From PALSA-1004 sp041483135 (GTDB taxonomy: Bacteria > Pseudomonadota > Gammaproteobacteria > Burkholderiales > SG8-41): 64,000 nucleotides of DNA. The DNA is taken from positions 62,001 through 126,000 of the forward strand of contig JBGPFE010000005.1 in NCBI GenBank assembly GCA_041483135.1. Direction: 5' to 3'. Shown here piece by piece: positions 15,551 to 22,495 of the stretch (position 1 is the first letter of the stretch; the number at the start of each line of letters is the position of its first letter). The notes below the pieces were generated by a model, which searched no databases, was not told where the DNA came from, and saw nothing but the letters and a program-made list of their open reading frames with translations. A program made the translations under genes and the position numbers.

Positions 15551-16618
15551 TCAATCCGGTTCGATGATCTTCCCTTGCATGTCTCGCACGACAAATCGTC
15601 CGTGCTCTACTGCAACCAGGACCTGGTCGGGCCCGGTTATTTTCCACTGCCCTCTTCTCCCCTTCCATTTAATAGTGCCGCCACTGCCGAACGAATTTGC
15701 AAAGTCGAGCACGGTCACTTCGTATTTCAATTCGTCAGTTTGGCGATCCACCCTGACGTATTCGACCGAGTGAAGCGAGGCGCCTTCGGCGACGGCTTCT
15801 GGCCGTAGGGCAATGTTGTCGATGTTTCCGCGCGTGCTCACGCTTGGATAAGCGATCCCTGCGAACTGAGTCGCTTCGGGATGGCTGAGTGCACTATCAA
15901 TGAATTTTTCAGTGATCGCCGCTGATATTTTATAAAGGTGGTCGTCACCGTCGCGTACCTTCTTCATGAATTCCAACGCCAGAAACCTTCGCATGCTTTG
16001 TACGGACGCCGACGATCTGAGCGGGTGCGTCTCTTCCGCCCAACCTGGAGCTCGACGGTTGGAAGCTAACTTTTGGAAAACCTCTTCGTGAAAACCGGCT
16101 TCAGCAAGTACCAACGACTTTGTTATGCGCCAATCTGCAATTGTCAAAAATTCGCCGGACTGCATGCCAAGTTCGAATATCGTTGCCTCACGGCCTACCG
16201 CGCAATAGAACATCGGCCGACCAGGTCGGTTGGCTCGCTGAAAAAAAGTAACTCGCGCAGCCGGCGGGTGCGTCAATTCTGAAATGTTGCTCGGCTTATC
16301 GGTACACCGCACGCCACGGTAGAGCGAGGTGCCCGCCTGCAACTTGGGCGATGAAAACACGTAGCCGCGGAAAATTGTAAAAAGGTGCTCTTTGATTTGG
16401 TCGAGAGTCGCCGCTTTGAGATCAATTCCCCGCAGCACGTCCATGACGTGCTCGAGCTCGTCCGTCGTTGCCGGTTGTGGGTAATTCTCGGGGACCTTGT
16501 CCATTCCGTAATTATCGCGCAGTCGCCAGCAAACTGCCGCGATCCGTTCATAGTTTTGCCTGCCTAGTGGCATGCTGTCCGCTGGTATAATGCGCCAACA
16601 GCCGCGCGTGCCTGTCAT
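15551..16618 (-). CDS. RES-domain protein (putative NAD-degrading toxin or defence effector)
   Basis: The 355-residue frame starts at ATG 16616-16618; ATG 16571-16573 is an alternative. After a helical N-terminal region (about 1-95) comes LYRGVRC, then the block RANRPGRPMFYCAVGREATIFEL, as in longer RES-domain proteins, with the conserved Arg, Tyr and Glu of the domain, and later a basic WKGRRGQWKI tail region. RES toxins such as MbcT consume NAD. Short RES toxins sit in an operon after an XRE antitoxin; here the XRE gene is divergent, 71 bp away. It is probably cargo of the element. RES assignment is moderately sure; toxicity and function are inference. Confidence 0.6.
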   Translation of the reverse strand: MTGTRGCWRIIPADSMPLGRQNYERIAAVCWRLRDNYGMDKVPENYPQPATTDELEHVMDVLRGIDLKAATLDQIKEHLFTIFRGYVFSSPKLQAGTSLYRGVRCTDKPSNISELTHPPAARVTFFQRANRPGRPMFYCAVGREATIFELGMQSGEFLTIADWRITKSLVLAEAGFHEEVFQKLASNRRAPGWAEETHPLRSSASVQSMRRFLALEFMKKVRDGDDHLYKISAAITEKFIDSALSHPEATQFAGIAYPSVSTRGNIDNIALRPEAVAEGASLHSVEYVRVDRQTDELKYEVTVLDFANSFGSGGTIKWKGRRGQWKITGPDQVLVAVEHGRFVVRDMQGKIIEPD

Positions 16619-16689
16619 TTACTGCAAAACAAGTAACGACGCGGCTTCCCGGGTAGCGCTAAACAGTCACCTAAAACCGCCAGACGCCC

Positions 16690-17322
16690 ATGCCGAGTAA
16701 GAAAAAAACCTCTCGCAAGGTCCGCGTGATCATCGCTCCTGAGCTGATCGAAGCGGCTAAATTGGATGGGCGCCAAGCGAAGGAAGATCGAATCGCAAAC
16801 CCTCTGCGGCTCGGCGTTTTAAACAACGAGCCTGAACAGCAATTGGGCCGCCGACTCCAAGAAAGGCGTGAGCAGGCGAAACTAACCCAAGGCGAATTAG
16901 CTGAGCGCACTAAGCGCGTTGATCGAGATAAAGTTGGAATATCGCGGGGTGTGCTCTCGATGTACGAGACGGGCAGAAATCGCCCTGGGCCTAAGGAAAT
17001 CCGCTTGCTTTGTGAGGTGCTCCGAACATCACCCAGCTATTTAATTTATGGAACCGATGACCCCTTCGATAATTTAACCGACATGGGCAGGTATCGCGGC
17101 TGGGCGCGCTCTGACCCCGAGTTTTACGCCCGGCTCGCCTATTGTTTTGGTCGCCTACATCATCATCACAGGTTCGCAATCATGGAATTGATGATGGGTC
17201 TGCTGCGTGGCTGGAACAAAAATTTTGATGCCGAAATCGAGAAGCAGGCCGATGACGCGTTCTTAAAAACCGCAAAGGCGCTCGAGGAGCTATTAGCCAA
17301 ACGATCATCTAAGAAAACCTAG
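16690..17322 (+). CDS. XRE-family transcriptional regulator (210 aa)
   Basis: A basic N-terminus (MPSKKKTSRKVRVII) leads to a helix-turn-helix domain at about 50-117: LGRRLQERREQAKLTQGELAERT, then SRGVLSMYETGRNRPGPKEI. The C-terminal part is helical, with an HHHH run at about 156-159. It is divergent from the RES gene and may repress it or serve as its antitoxin. A strong hairpin terminator follows 11 bp after its stop, so it is a single-gene unit. It may also be the element's master repressor. Confidence 0.8.
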   Translation: MPSKKKTSRKVRVIIAPELIEAAKLDGRQAKEDRIANPLRLGVLNNEPEQQLGRRLQERREQAKLTQGELAERTKRVDRDKVGISRGVLSMYETGRNRPGPKEIRLLCEVLRTSPSYLIYGTDDPFDNLTDMGRYRGWARSDPEFYARLAYCFGRLHHHHRFAIMELMMGLLRGWNKNFDAEIEKQADDAFLKTAKALEELLAKRSSKKT

Positions 17323-17333
17323 TGTTGCCTAAG

Positions 17334-17356
17334 GGCCGGATTTTCCGGTCTTTTTC
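17334..17356 (+). terminator. Rho-independent terminator after the XRE gene
   Basis: GGCCGGA (17334-17340), loop TTT, then TCCGGTC (17344-17350) form a 7-bp stem with one G-U pair, followed by TTTTTCTTGTTTTT. It ends the XRE transcript and insulates the next promoter. Confidence 0.85.
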
Positions 17357-17364
17357 TTGTTTTT

Positions 17365-17415
17365 GAATGTCATTATACATAGCACTTGCTATTTTACGTG
17401 ACATTCGGTTACGAT
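17365..17415 (+). promoter_or_regulatory. Promoter with paired inverted operator halves before the second XRE-like gene
   Basis: TTGCTA (17387-17392) and TACGAT (17410-17415) with a 17-bp spacer make a plausible sigma-70 promoter. An 8-bp perfect inverted repeat GAATGTCA (17365-17372) and TGACATTC (17399-17406) is spaced by 26 bp. Its right half lies in the promoter spacer. This suits a repressor binding two half-sites, likely one of the XRE proteins. Transcription from here would start near 17422, which supports a start codon at 17440 or 17449. Confidence 0.55.
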
Positions 17416-17439
17416 TTTGTCCATACATCTGCAGAACAG

Positions 17440-18255
17440 ATGGGCAAAATGAAAAAACAGGTCATCACTCCAGAGCAATCCCGCGATGCGCGCGACGCGC
17501 TCGGCCTGAGCCAATCAGCAGCGGCCAAAGGCGCTGACATTGCGCGACCTATGCTCAGCATGTTCGAGTCGGGCCGCGATGCGCGCCCGCCGACTTCGTT
17601 CCTAAAAAAGCTGCGCGCGTTCTACGAAGTAGAAGCGAAAAAGCAGGGTGTCGAACTGTCCTTTGATAGCGGCAGCGCACCGCCGCCACCCGCGCCAGCG
17701 AAACAGCGTGGGCGCGCAATCCCGCGTCCGGCGTTCGTCATCCCCGACGAAACAATCTCCGACAAGTTGCCCGCTGATACCGTCGATGCGATCGCGGATC
17801 GCCTCGACAACAACGCACGGAGTGTAGCCCACATCGTGCAGCAGCCCGTGGATTACGATCTGTTCAACGATCTGTCGAGCAACGCGAAAGACCTTCACGC
17901 TACGCTTGTAAAACTGCTGGCAGAAGAAGCTCTTTTGCGGCGTCGGTTAGAAGGCCGGTGCATCGTCCCGCCATTGCCGCCACAGTTGGCCGAGGATGGC
18001 GCGCGGATGAATACGCACGGGCAACTGCTCGCAAAAAACTACGAACATCTGAATCAAGAACCTCTCGCCGTCGAAAAACCCGCTGATATACCTGCGAATG
18101 TCGCTACCAAAAGAGGGTGGCTTGCAGGGTTTTTCGACGCGCCGGCCGGCGATCCTGAGCAAGCTCCCGACAACGAAGCCGATCACGTTCACGGCGACGA
18201 GGACGATCCAGATACCGCCGCCAATCGTGATGACGACGGCTTGCTGAAACTCTGA
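17440..18255 (+). CDS. XRE-like DNA-binding protein with proline linker and acidic tail (271 aa)
   Basis: I take the ATG at 17440 (17449 is an alternative) because the predicted promoter lies inside the longer frame. The first 70 residues form a helix-turn-helix: ITPEQSRDARDALGLSQSAAAKGADI, then MLSMFESGRDARPP. A proline-rich linker (PPPPAPAKQRGRAIPRP) follows, then a helical middle part, and a strongly acidic C-terminus (FFDAPAGDPEQAPDNEAD...). I do not recognise the C-terminal family. Position at the head of the rep-containing run suggests it regulates replication or copy number. Confidence 0.65.
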   Translation: MGKMKKQVITPEQSRDARDALGLSQSAAAKGADIARPMLSMFESGRDARPPTSFLKKLRAFYEVEAKKQGVELSFDSGSAPPPPAPAKQRGRAIPRPAFVIPDETISDKLPADTVDAIADRLDNNARSVAHIVQQPVDYDLFNDLSSNAKDLHATLVKLLAEEALLRRRLEGRCIVPPLPPQLAEDGARMNTHGQLLAKNYEHLNQEPLAVEKPADIPANVATKRGWLAGFFDAPAGDPEQAPDNEADHVHGDEDDPDTAANRDDDGLLKL

Positions 18256-18332
18256 TGAACAGTCAGTCGAACACCTGTTCCACAGGCGGTATTACCGGGT
18301 GCGGCTCCGCGTCGCTTGTGGTCTGAGCCATG

Positions 18333-18423
18333 CACTCGCCTTTCCCCGCGATACCAAACCACGGCTGGCTACCAAAGCCCAAATGCGTGGCGCGGCGCAC
18401 CGTCGAACGGGGAAGGGTGAGTG
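18333..18423. repeat. 16-bp inverted repeat with 59-nt loop before the rep gene run
   Basis: 18333-18348 and 18408-18423 pair over 16 positions with two G-U pairs and no mismatch as RNA. The arms are C-rich (CACTCGCCTTTCCCCG). They lie in the 213-bp gene-free gap before the small gene at 18469. They could be an attenuator, a structured leader, a small RNA or part of a rolling-circle origin; none is shown. Confidence 0.5.
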
Positions 18424-18468
18424 CTCCCGAAGGCGCTTGACCAGGCGCAACAAACGATAGGACGAAAA

Positions 18469-18768
18469 ATGAACCGCACACATCGCCGCGCACTGGCGCG
18501 CGCTCAGCGACACCCCATCACCCGCGAATCCCTCAGCAGCGCAAAGCGCTGGCGTCGAATACCCGCCCAGGTGTGCGCGCTGTGGGTGCCCGACGCTCAC
18601 GGCTACGTAGAGTATTTCTCCCCGCACGGCTTCCGCGTGATCGAGCTCGCAGAGCTCGCCCGCCACTACGATGAAGACGAGGCTTGCAGCGCCGCGCTTG
18701 CGTTCCGTGAAGTAACCGGGCTGCGCGTGGCAATTCGTCCGGTCTATCTGCAGAAGGTCGCGGCATAA
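18469..18768 (+). CDS. Hypothetical basic protein of the element (99 aa)
   Basis: The ATG at 18469 has AGGA five bases upstream. The product starts MNRTHRRALARAQRHPI, very basic, followed by a mixed domain with VPDAHGYVEYFSPHGFRVIEL. I do not recognise it. It is followed by the next gene after one base and belongs to the run leading to rep. A nucleic-acid-binding accessory role would fit the basic N-terminus. Confidence 0.55.
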   Translation: MNRTHRRALARAQRHPITRESLSSAKRWRRIPAQVCALWVPDAHGYVEYFSPHGFRVIELAELARHYDEDEACSAALAFREVTGLRVAIRPVYLQKVAA

Positions 18769-18769
18769 G

Positions 18770-19000
18770 GTGGCGCGCGTGATCTTCTCCTTGACCGACG
18801 CCCAGGCCGCGGCATTGTCCGCGATCCGCGCCGGCGCACCGCTCGGCTGTGATCCGCGCGTCTGGTCCGGCCTGGTGAAACGCGGGCTCGCTAGCGGTAA
18901 CTTCGCCGTGCCGGCGCTTACCCTTGCAGGTGTTGCCGCCGCATCGCTAGCGGAAATGCTAGCGATCCCTGCCGATATGTCCGGGGGTGCCGGTGACTGA
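18770..19000 (+). CDS. Hypothetical small protein of the element (76 aa)
   Basis: A GTG start at 18770 follows the previous stop by one base, and the frame overlaps the rep start by 14 bases. This points to translational coupling. The sequence has an N-terminal FSLTDAQAAALSAIRAG helix, then VWSGLVKRGLASG and an alanine-rich helix. The pattern resembles a small winged-helix fold, which is only a guess from the helices. Confidence 0.45.
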   Translation: MARVIFSLTDAQAAALSAIRAGAPLGCDPRVWSGLVKRGLASGNFAVPALTLAGVAAASLAEMLAIPADMSGGAGD

Positions 19001-20264
19001 CCTGTCGCTGCAGCAGCGCTTCGCGCAACCGGGCTGCATTACTCTCGGTATAGATACGAAATCCTCGGACATCCAGGCGGATGCCGAAGCGAATACGCCG
19101 GACAAAAACGGCAGCAAACGACGCGGCGAGCGCTACCAGTTGCAGCGCATCGCACAAAAATTGATGCCAGAAAACCGGGTGGCGAAGTGCAGCCGATGGG
19201 CTTCAAAATATCGCGGCGCTGACCCGTCCATCGACGTGCGCCTGGATCGCACAACCGGCAAGGCGTCTTTCGGTAACTTGTCCATGTGCGGTAGCGTTTG
19301 GCACTGCCCGGTGTGTGCTGCGTACATCACCGAACGTCGCCGCGAAGAACTGCAGCGCGCCGTCACCGAATGGGCAAAACGAGGCGGGCGCATTGCGCTG
19401 ATGACGTTGACCTTCCCGCACGGCATCAACGAACCGGCGCAAGAATTAATCGACAAGCTGGCGCGGGCTCGAGCACGGTTCTTCGCCGAGCGCGCCTTCA
19501 AGGAAGCGATGCTCGATCTCGGCGCGCTGGGCCGTGTCTTCGCGCTGGAAATCACGGCAGGCGCCAATGGCTGGCATCCGCACCTGCACCTTCTGATTTT
19601 CTACCGGGCAAAGGAAGACGTGGCCCTAAACCGGATGGAATGCTTGCGGAATTACTGGGCAAAATGCGTGCGTCGCGCGGGACTCGGCGAGACCAACGAG
19701 CATGGCTTCGACGTGCGCGGCGGTGACTTCGCTGCCGAGTATGTTGCGAAATTCGGGAAGGAGCCGAAATCGTATCTCGTCTGGAGTGCCGCGCACGAGC
19801 TCACCAAATCACATATCAAACGCGGCAAACTAAGCAGCCTCACGCCCTTCGACTTGCTGCGCCTGGTCGAAGCTCAAACCTCAGTCAGTATCGGCGACAG
19901 GACGATAACACCCGAGATTGCTGCCGGAATGTTTATCGAATACGCGGAGGCTTTTCACGGTCGGCGACAACTCACCTGGTCACGCGGCATGCGTGAAGCG
20001 TTAGGGTTGGACGCCGAGAAAACCGATGCCGAACTAGCCAAGGAAGCCGAAACCACAAAGCCGCCTAAAGTCGAGATCCTGGCGACGCTCAGTAATGAAG
20101 ACTGGAAATTGATCCTGAGTCGGAATGCGCGCGGCGCGGTGATCTACGTTGCCGAACAGTATCGGTCTGGTGCGCACATTCGCGCGTTAATCGGCAAATT
20201 GAGAGAGAGCCCGCCGAACGATGAGCATTGGCACGGCATCGTGCACTGGCGAAGTTGGTTGTGA
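18987..20264 (+). CDS. rep: Rolling-circle replication initiator, HUH endonuclease with single catalytic Tyr (Rep_1-like)
   Basis: A GTG start at 18987 preceded by a G-rich stretch gives 425 residues. Motifs in order are a zinc-type CGSVWHCPVC (Cys101, Cys107, Cys110) with ERRREEL; motif 1 LMTLTFPH (138-145); the HUH motif HPHLHLL (His199 and His201); and motif 3 EYVAKF with Tyr252 and Lys255 (YxxK). This is the full set for plasmid Rep proteins that nick one strand and start rolling-circle replication. The C-terminal 150 residues are less typical. In this element it probably replicates the excised circle. A nicking origin was not located with confidence. Confidence 0.85.
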   Translation: MPVTDLSLQQRFAQPGCITLGIDTKSSDIQADAEANTPDKNGSKRRGERYQLQRIAQKLMPENRVAKCSRWASKYRGADPSIDVRLDRTTGKASFGNLSMCGSVWHCPVCAAYITERRREELQRAVTEWAKRGGRIALMTLTFPHGINEPAQELIDKLARARARFFAERAFKEAMLDLGALGRVFALEITAGANGWHPHLHLLIFYRAKEDVALNRMECLRNYWAKCVRRAGLGETNEHGFDVRGGDFAAEYVAKFGKEPKSYLVWSAAHELTKSHIKRGKLSSLTPFDLLRLVEAQTSVSIGDRTITPEIAAGMFIEYAEAFHGRRQLTWSRGMREALGLDAEKTDAELAKEAETTKPPKVEILATLSNEDWKLILSRNARGAVIYVAEQYRSGAHIRALIGKLRESPPNDEHWHGIVHWRSWL

Positions 20265-20289
20265 ATGTAATCGAGAAAAAACGGGAATC

Positions 20290-20323
20290 GCTCCGGAGAC
20301 GGGAACCGCTTCCGGCCCCCGGA
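20290..20323. repeat. Inverted repeat just after rep
   Basis: GCTCCGG and CCGGAGC form 7-bp complementary ends with an internal G/C-rich region in the 81-bp gap between rep and the next gene. It could be a weak terminator or part of a replication origin. There is no T-run after it. Confidence 0.35.
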
Positions 20324-20345
20324 GCTAGCCTTAGGACGAACGGCT

Positions 20346-20786
20346 GTGGCGAAGAATAGCACCAAGAAAAAATCGCGCAAGAACATTTTGCCGGCGTCGG
20401 TGCCGGCCGCGCCGTTACCTGGAAGAAGCGTTGGTGTTGATGTCGCGACGCTCACAGAGATTGTGCGAGGTGTGGTCCTTGAATTCGCAGAGCAGTTGCC
20501 GGAGCAAACCGATCCGCAATTGATTGAAGCCGGGCGCTCGAGGCGCGGCAGACAGTATGCGGTGCGGATGCGTGACCGGATGAAGCGGTTCGGGTCCATT
20601 TACAACGCAGCATGGTTCGTGCGTCACGCGGAAAACCAAGAGCCCGATTATCGAAAACAAAAAATGCGCGAGTTTTGGGAGGCATGCCGGAAAGAGCTCG
20701 ATGGCTGCCGCGATATCGAAGCATTCACCTATGCTGTAGCGGATGCCCTGACGTGCTACCGCATGGGCTATCCGTGGGAGGGTTGA
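20346..20786 (+). CDS. Hypothetical protein of the element (146 aa)
   Basis: The frame starts at GTG 20346 after a short gap from rep. The N-terminus is lysine-rich (MAKNSTKKKSRKN), then a helical domain with RRGRQYAVRMRDRMKRFG and an FWEACRKELDGCRDIEAF helix. I do not recognise the family. Its place between rep and integrase, and its basic start, suggest a DNA-related accessory protein. The next gene begins two bases after its stop. Confidence 0.5.
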   Translation: MAKNSTKKKSRKNILPASVPAAPLPGRSVGVDVATLTEIVRGVVLEFAEQLPEQTDPQLIEAGRSRRGRQYAVRMRDRMKRFGSIYNAAWFVRHAENQEPDYRKQKMREFWEACRKELDGCRDIEAFTYAVADALTCYRMGYPWEG

Positions 20787-20788
20787 CT

Positions 20789-21079
20789 ATGATGCTCTTT
20801 ATAGCCGGACTGTTCGCTCAACCAGGTAGACCCGCCGGGATTCCCTTTGCGCGCGGCGAGCTGTCGCGCAATGACTACGAACCCGTTACCGTTTCGCTCT
20901 CGCGCAAAGACGCGAAGCGCTGCATCGAAGCGATGGAGTGGTATATCGAATCCTTCGCTGAGCAGATGATTGAACGCGGCCAGGACAAGGAAGTGGCCCG
21001 CTACGAAGACCTGATGTATCGATTCATGGGCATGCCCGACGTCCACGCCGAAACTCGCCGCGGTGATCTGTGGGACTAA
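20789..21079 (+). CDS. Hypothetical small protein of the element (96 aa)
   Basis: Starting at ATG 20789 (or 20792), the product reads MMLFIAGLFAQPGRPAG, then VSLSRKDAKRCIEAMEWYIESF and a long helical C-terminus. The short hydrophobic start is not a clear signal peptide. It is one base from the excisionase gene and two bases from the previous one, so all are likely one transcript. Function unknown. Confidence 0.5.
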   Translation: MMLFIAGLFAQPGRPAGIPFARGELSRNDYEPVTVSLSRKDAKRCIEAMEWYIESFAEQMIERGQDKEVARYEDLMYRFMGMPDVHAETRRGDLWD

Positions 21080-21080
21080 G

Positions 21081-21386
21081 ATGAAAACGCTGAATCTCCA
21101 GCAGGCCGCGAAATTCCTGAACCTGCATCCGGTCACCGTCCAGGAGAAGGCGCGCTCGGGCATCATCCCCGGCGCCAAACCGGGGAAATGCTGGACTTTC
21201 ATTGAAGACGATCTTGCTGCTTATCTCCGCTCGCTTTATCCTAGCAACCGGCAGGCGTTGCAGGGTGACTCGAAGGAGCAAAATTTATGTCACTCTACAA
21301 ACGCAAAGACTCGCCGTTCTGGTGGGCGAGGTTCACCCACAACGGGCGACGACTACAGCAAAGCACTGGGACTGCCGACCGCGTAG
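21081..21386 (+). CDS. Helix-turn-helix protein, putative excisionase (AlpA/MerR-like, HTH_17)
   Basis: The ATG at 21081 gives 101 residues. The first 53 form a compact helix-turn-helix: LQQAAKFLNLHPVTVQEKARSG, then IPGAKPGKCWTFIEDDLAAYLRSLY, as in small phage and island excisionases. The remaining 48 residues lie largely in the 100-bp overlap with the integrase gene in another frame and have no domain character. In such elements this protein biases the integrase toward excision and may repress the int promoter. Confidence 0.7.
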   Translation: MKTLNLQQAAKFLNLHPVTVQEKARSGIIPGAKPGKCWTFIEDDLAAYLRSLYPSNRQALQGDSKEQNLCHSTNAKTRRSGGRGSPTTGDDYSKALGLPTA

Positions 21387-22315
21387 CGGCTCAGCAATTC
21401 CATGACAAGCTGAAGGCGTCGCTGTGGGAGCAAGACCGTCTCGGCGTGAAGCCGCGCCGAACGTGGAATGATGCGGTCGTGCGCTACCTGCACGAAACCG
21501 GGCACAAAGCAACGCACGCGGAGGATATTCGCAAGCTGCGCTGGATCGACCCGTTTTTGCGCGACGTGCCGTTGGACAGCATCACCCGCGACAAGCTCGC
21601 CGAAATCAGCGATGCGAAGGCGCGGGGAGCAACAGGCGCGACGGCTAACCGCGTTCTCGCTCTGGTGCGTGCAATTCTCAGGAAAGCCGCATACGAGTGG
21701 GAATGGATAGACCGCGCGCCCAAGGTGCGGATGTTTAAAGAGCAGTCGCGCCGTGTCAGGTGGATTACTCGCGCAGAAGCGGACGCGCTGCTGCGCGCAC
21801 TACCTGAACACCTGGCCGATATGGTGAAGTTCGCGCTGCATACTGGTTTGCGGCAACGAAACGTGACCCAACTCGAGTGGTCACAGATCGACATGCCGCG
21901 CAAAGTAGCGTGGATTCACCCGGATCAGGCGAAGGCGCGGAAGGCGATACCGGTGCCGCTGAACGATGTGGCTGTTGCGGTGTTGCGGCGGCAGATCGGC
22001 AAGCACCACGTGCGGGTTTTCACCTATCAGGGGCAGCCGCTTCGATGGGTAAACAATCACGCGTGGAAGCGGGCGCTGCGGCGTGCCGGTATCGAAAACT
22101 TCCGCTGGCACGATCTGCGCCACACTTGGGCGAGCTGGCATATCCAGGCGGGAACGCCGCTTTACGAGCTGCAGCAGTTGGGTGGTTGGGAGTCGCCGGA
22201 AATGGTGCGGCGGTACGCGCACCTGGCCCCTGAACACCTGGCGAAAGCTGCGGCCAATATCGTGCCGATTGCTACGAAACTGGCTACGTTGGGAAAAGAA
22301 CAGGGAGCAGCATAA
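21287..22315 (+). CDS. int: Tyrosine recombinase/integrase of the tRNA-Lys element
   Basis: The ATG at 21287 has a strong AAGGAG upstream, inside the preceding gene. The 342-residue protein has a short N-terminal DNA-binding region (YKRKDSPFWWARFTHNGRR), a SAM-like core-binding domain, and a catalytic domain with Arg189 (HTGLRQRN), His275 and Arg278 (WHDLRHTW), Trp301 at the usual His/Trp position (LGGWES), and the nucleophile Tyr310 (RRYAHL). It catalyses site-specific integration into the tRNA gene 22 bp downstream. All catalytic residues are intact, so the element may still be mobile. Confidence 0.95.
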   Translation: MSLYKRKDSPFWWARFTHNGRRLQQSTGTADRVAAQQFHDKLKASLWEQDRLGVKPRRTWNDAVVRYLHETGHKATHAEDIRKLRWIDPFLRDVPLDSITRDKLAEISDAKARGATGATANRVLALVRAILRKAAYEWEWIDRAPKVRMFKEQSRRVRWITRAEADALLRALPEHLADMVKFALHTGLRQRNVTQLEWSQIDMPRKVAWIHPDQAKARKAIPVPLNDVAVAVLRRQIGKHHVRVFTYQGQPLRWVNNHAWKRALRRAGIENFRWHDLRHTWASWHIQAGTPLYELQQLGGWESPEMVRRYAHLAPEHLAKAAANIVPIATKLATLGKEQGAA

Positions 22316-22336
22316 ATGCTAACTCCCTGTTCGAAG

Positions 22337-22381
22337 TGGTAGGCGGTGCGAGATTCGAACTCGCGACCAACGGATTAAAAG
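22337..22381 (-). repeat. attR: Right attachment site within tRNA-Lys
   Basis: This is the second copy of the 45-bp repeat, forming the 3' half of the intact tRNA-Lys gene from the anticodon loop to CCA. Integration here restores a functional tRNA, with its 5' half from the chromosome. Confidence 0.92.
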
Positions 22382-22412
22382 TCCGCTGCTCTACCAGCTG
22401 AGCTAACCGCCC
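22337..22412 (-). tRNA. tRNA-Lys (anticodon UUU)
   Basis: Read on the minus strand, the 76-nt gene starts GGGCGGTTAGCTCAGC and ends ACCGCCTACCA. It folds as a full cloverleaf with D loop TGGTAGAG, anticodon loop CTTTTAA (UUU), T loop TTCGAAT and an encoded CCA. The first acceptor pair is G-U. It is the integration target of the element on its 3' side. Confidence 0.95.
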
Positions 22413-22430
22413 GCAAAAGGCGCGAATTCT

Positions 22431-22480
22431 ACCGGTTAGGCGTTAACCGGTCAATTTAAAACGCCTGCAACTTATCCACA
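22431..22480. promoter_or_regulatory. Palindrome and single DnaA-box-like site between tRNA-Lys and the YeeE gene
   Basis: ACCGGTTA (22431-22438) and TAACCGGT (22444-22451) form an 8-bp perfect inverted repeat with a 5-nt loop. TTATCCACA at 22472-22480 matches the DnaA-box consensus. The palindrome may end the leftward YeeE transcript, though it lacks a U-run. One DnaA box alone does not indicate an origin. Confidence 0.4.
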
Positions 22481-22495
22481 GATGACGATCCGCGA

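Larger units (their letters stand above)
15382..22381. mobile_element. Integrative element in tRNA-Lys with HUH Rep, tyrosine integrase and RES/XRE genes (6,955-bp repeat-to-repeat)
   Basis: A 45-bp perfect direct repeat (15382-15426 and 22337-22381) marks the two ends. The right copy is the 3' half of an intact tRNA-Lys gene, the left copy a fragment beginning in the anticodon loop. The integrase gene lies 22 bp from the tRNA, as usual for tRNA-targeted islands. Contents in order are a leftward RES-domain gene, then rightward XRE regulator, second XRE-like gene, two small genes, HUH Rep, two small genes, excisionase candidate and integrase. There is no relaxase, capsid or secretion gene. The left 2 kb looks more AT-rich than the flanks. 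The HUH Rep suggests an excised circle that replicates by rolling circle. Confidence 0.85.

Noticed and set aside
15382..22381. Complete prophage
   Set aside because: No capsid, terminase, tail, lysis or packaging genes are seen; only integrase, excisionase-like, regulators and Rep.
22472..22480. Replication origin at the DnaA-box sequence
   Set aside because: Only one perfect box, no cluster, no AT-rich unwinding region and no dnaA/dnaN nearby.
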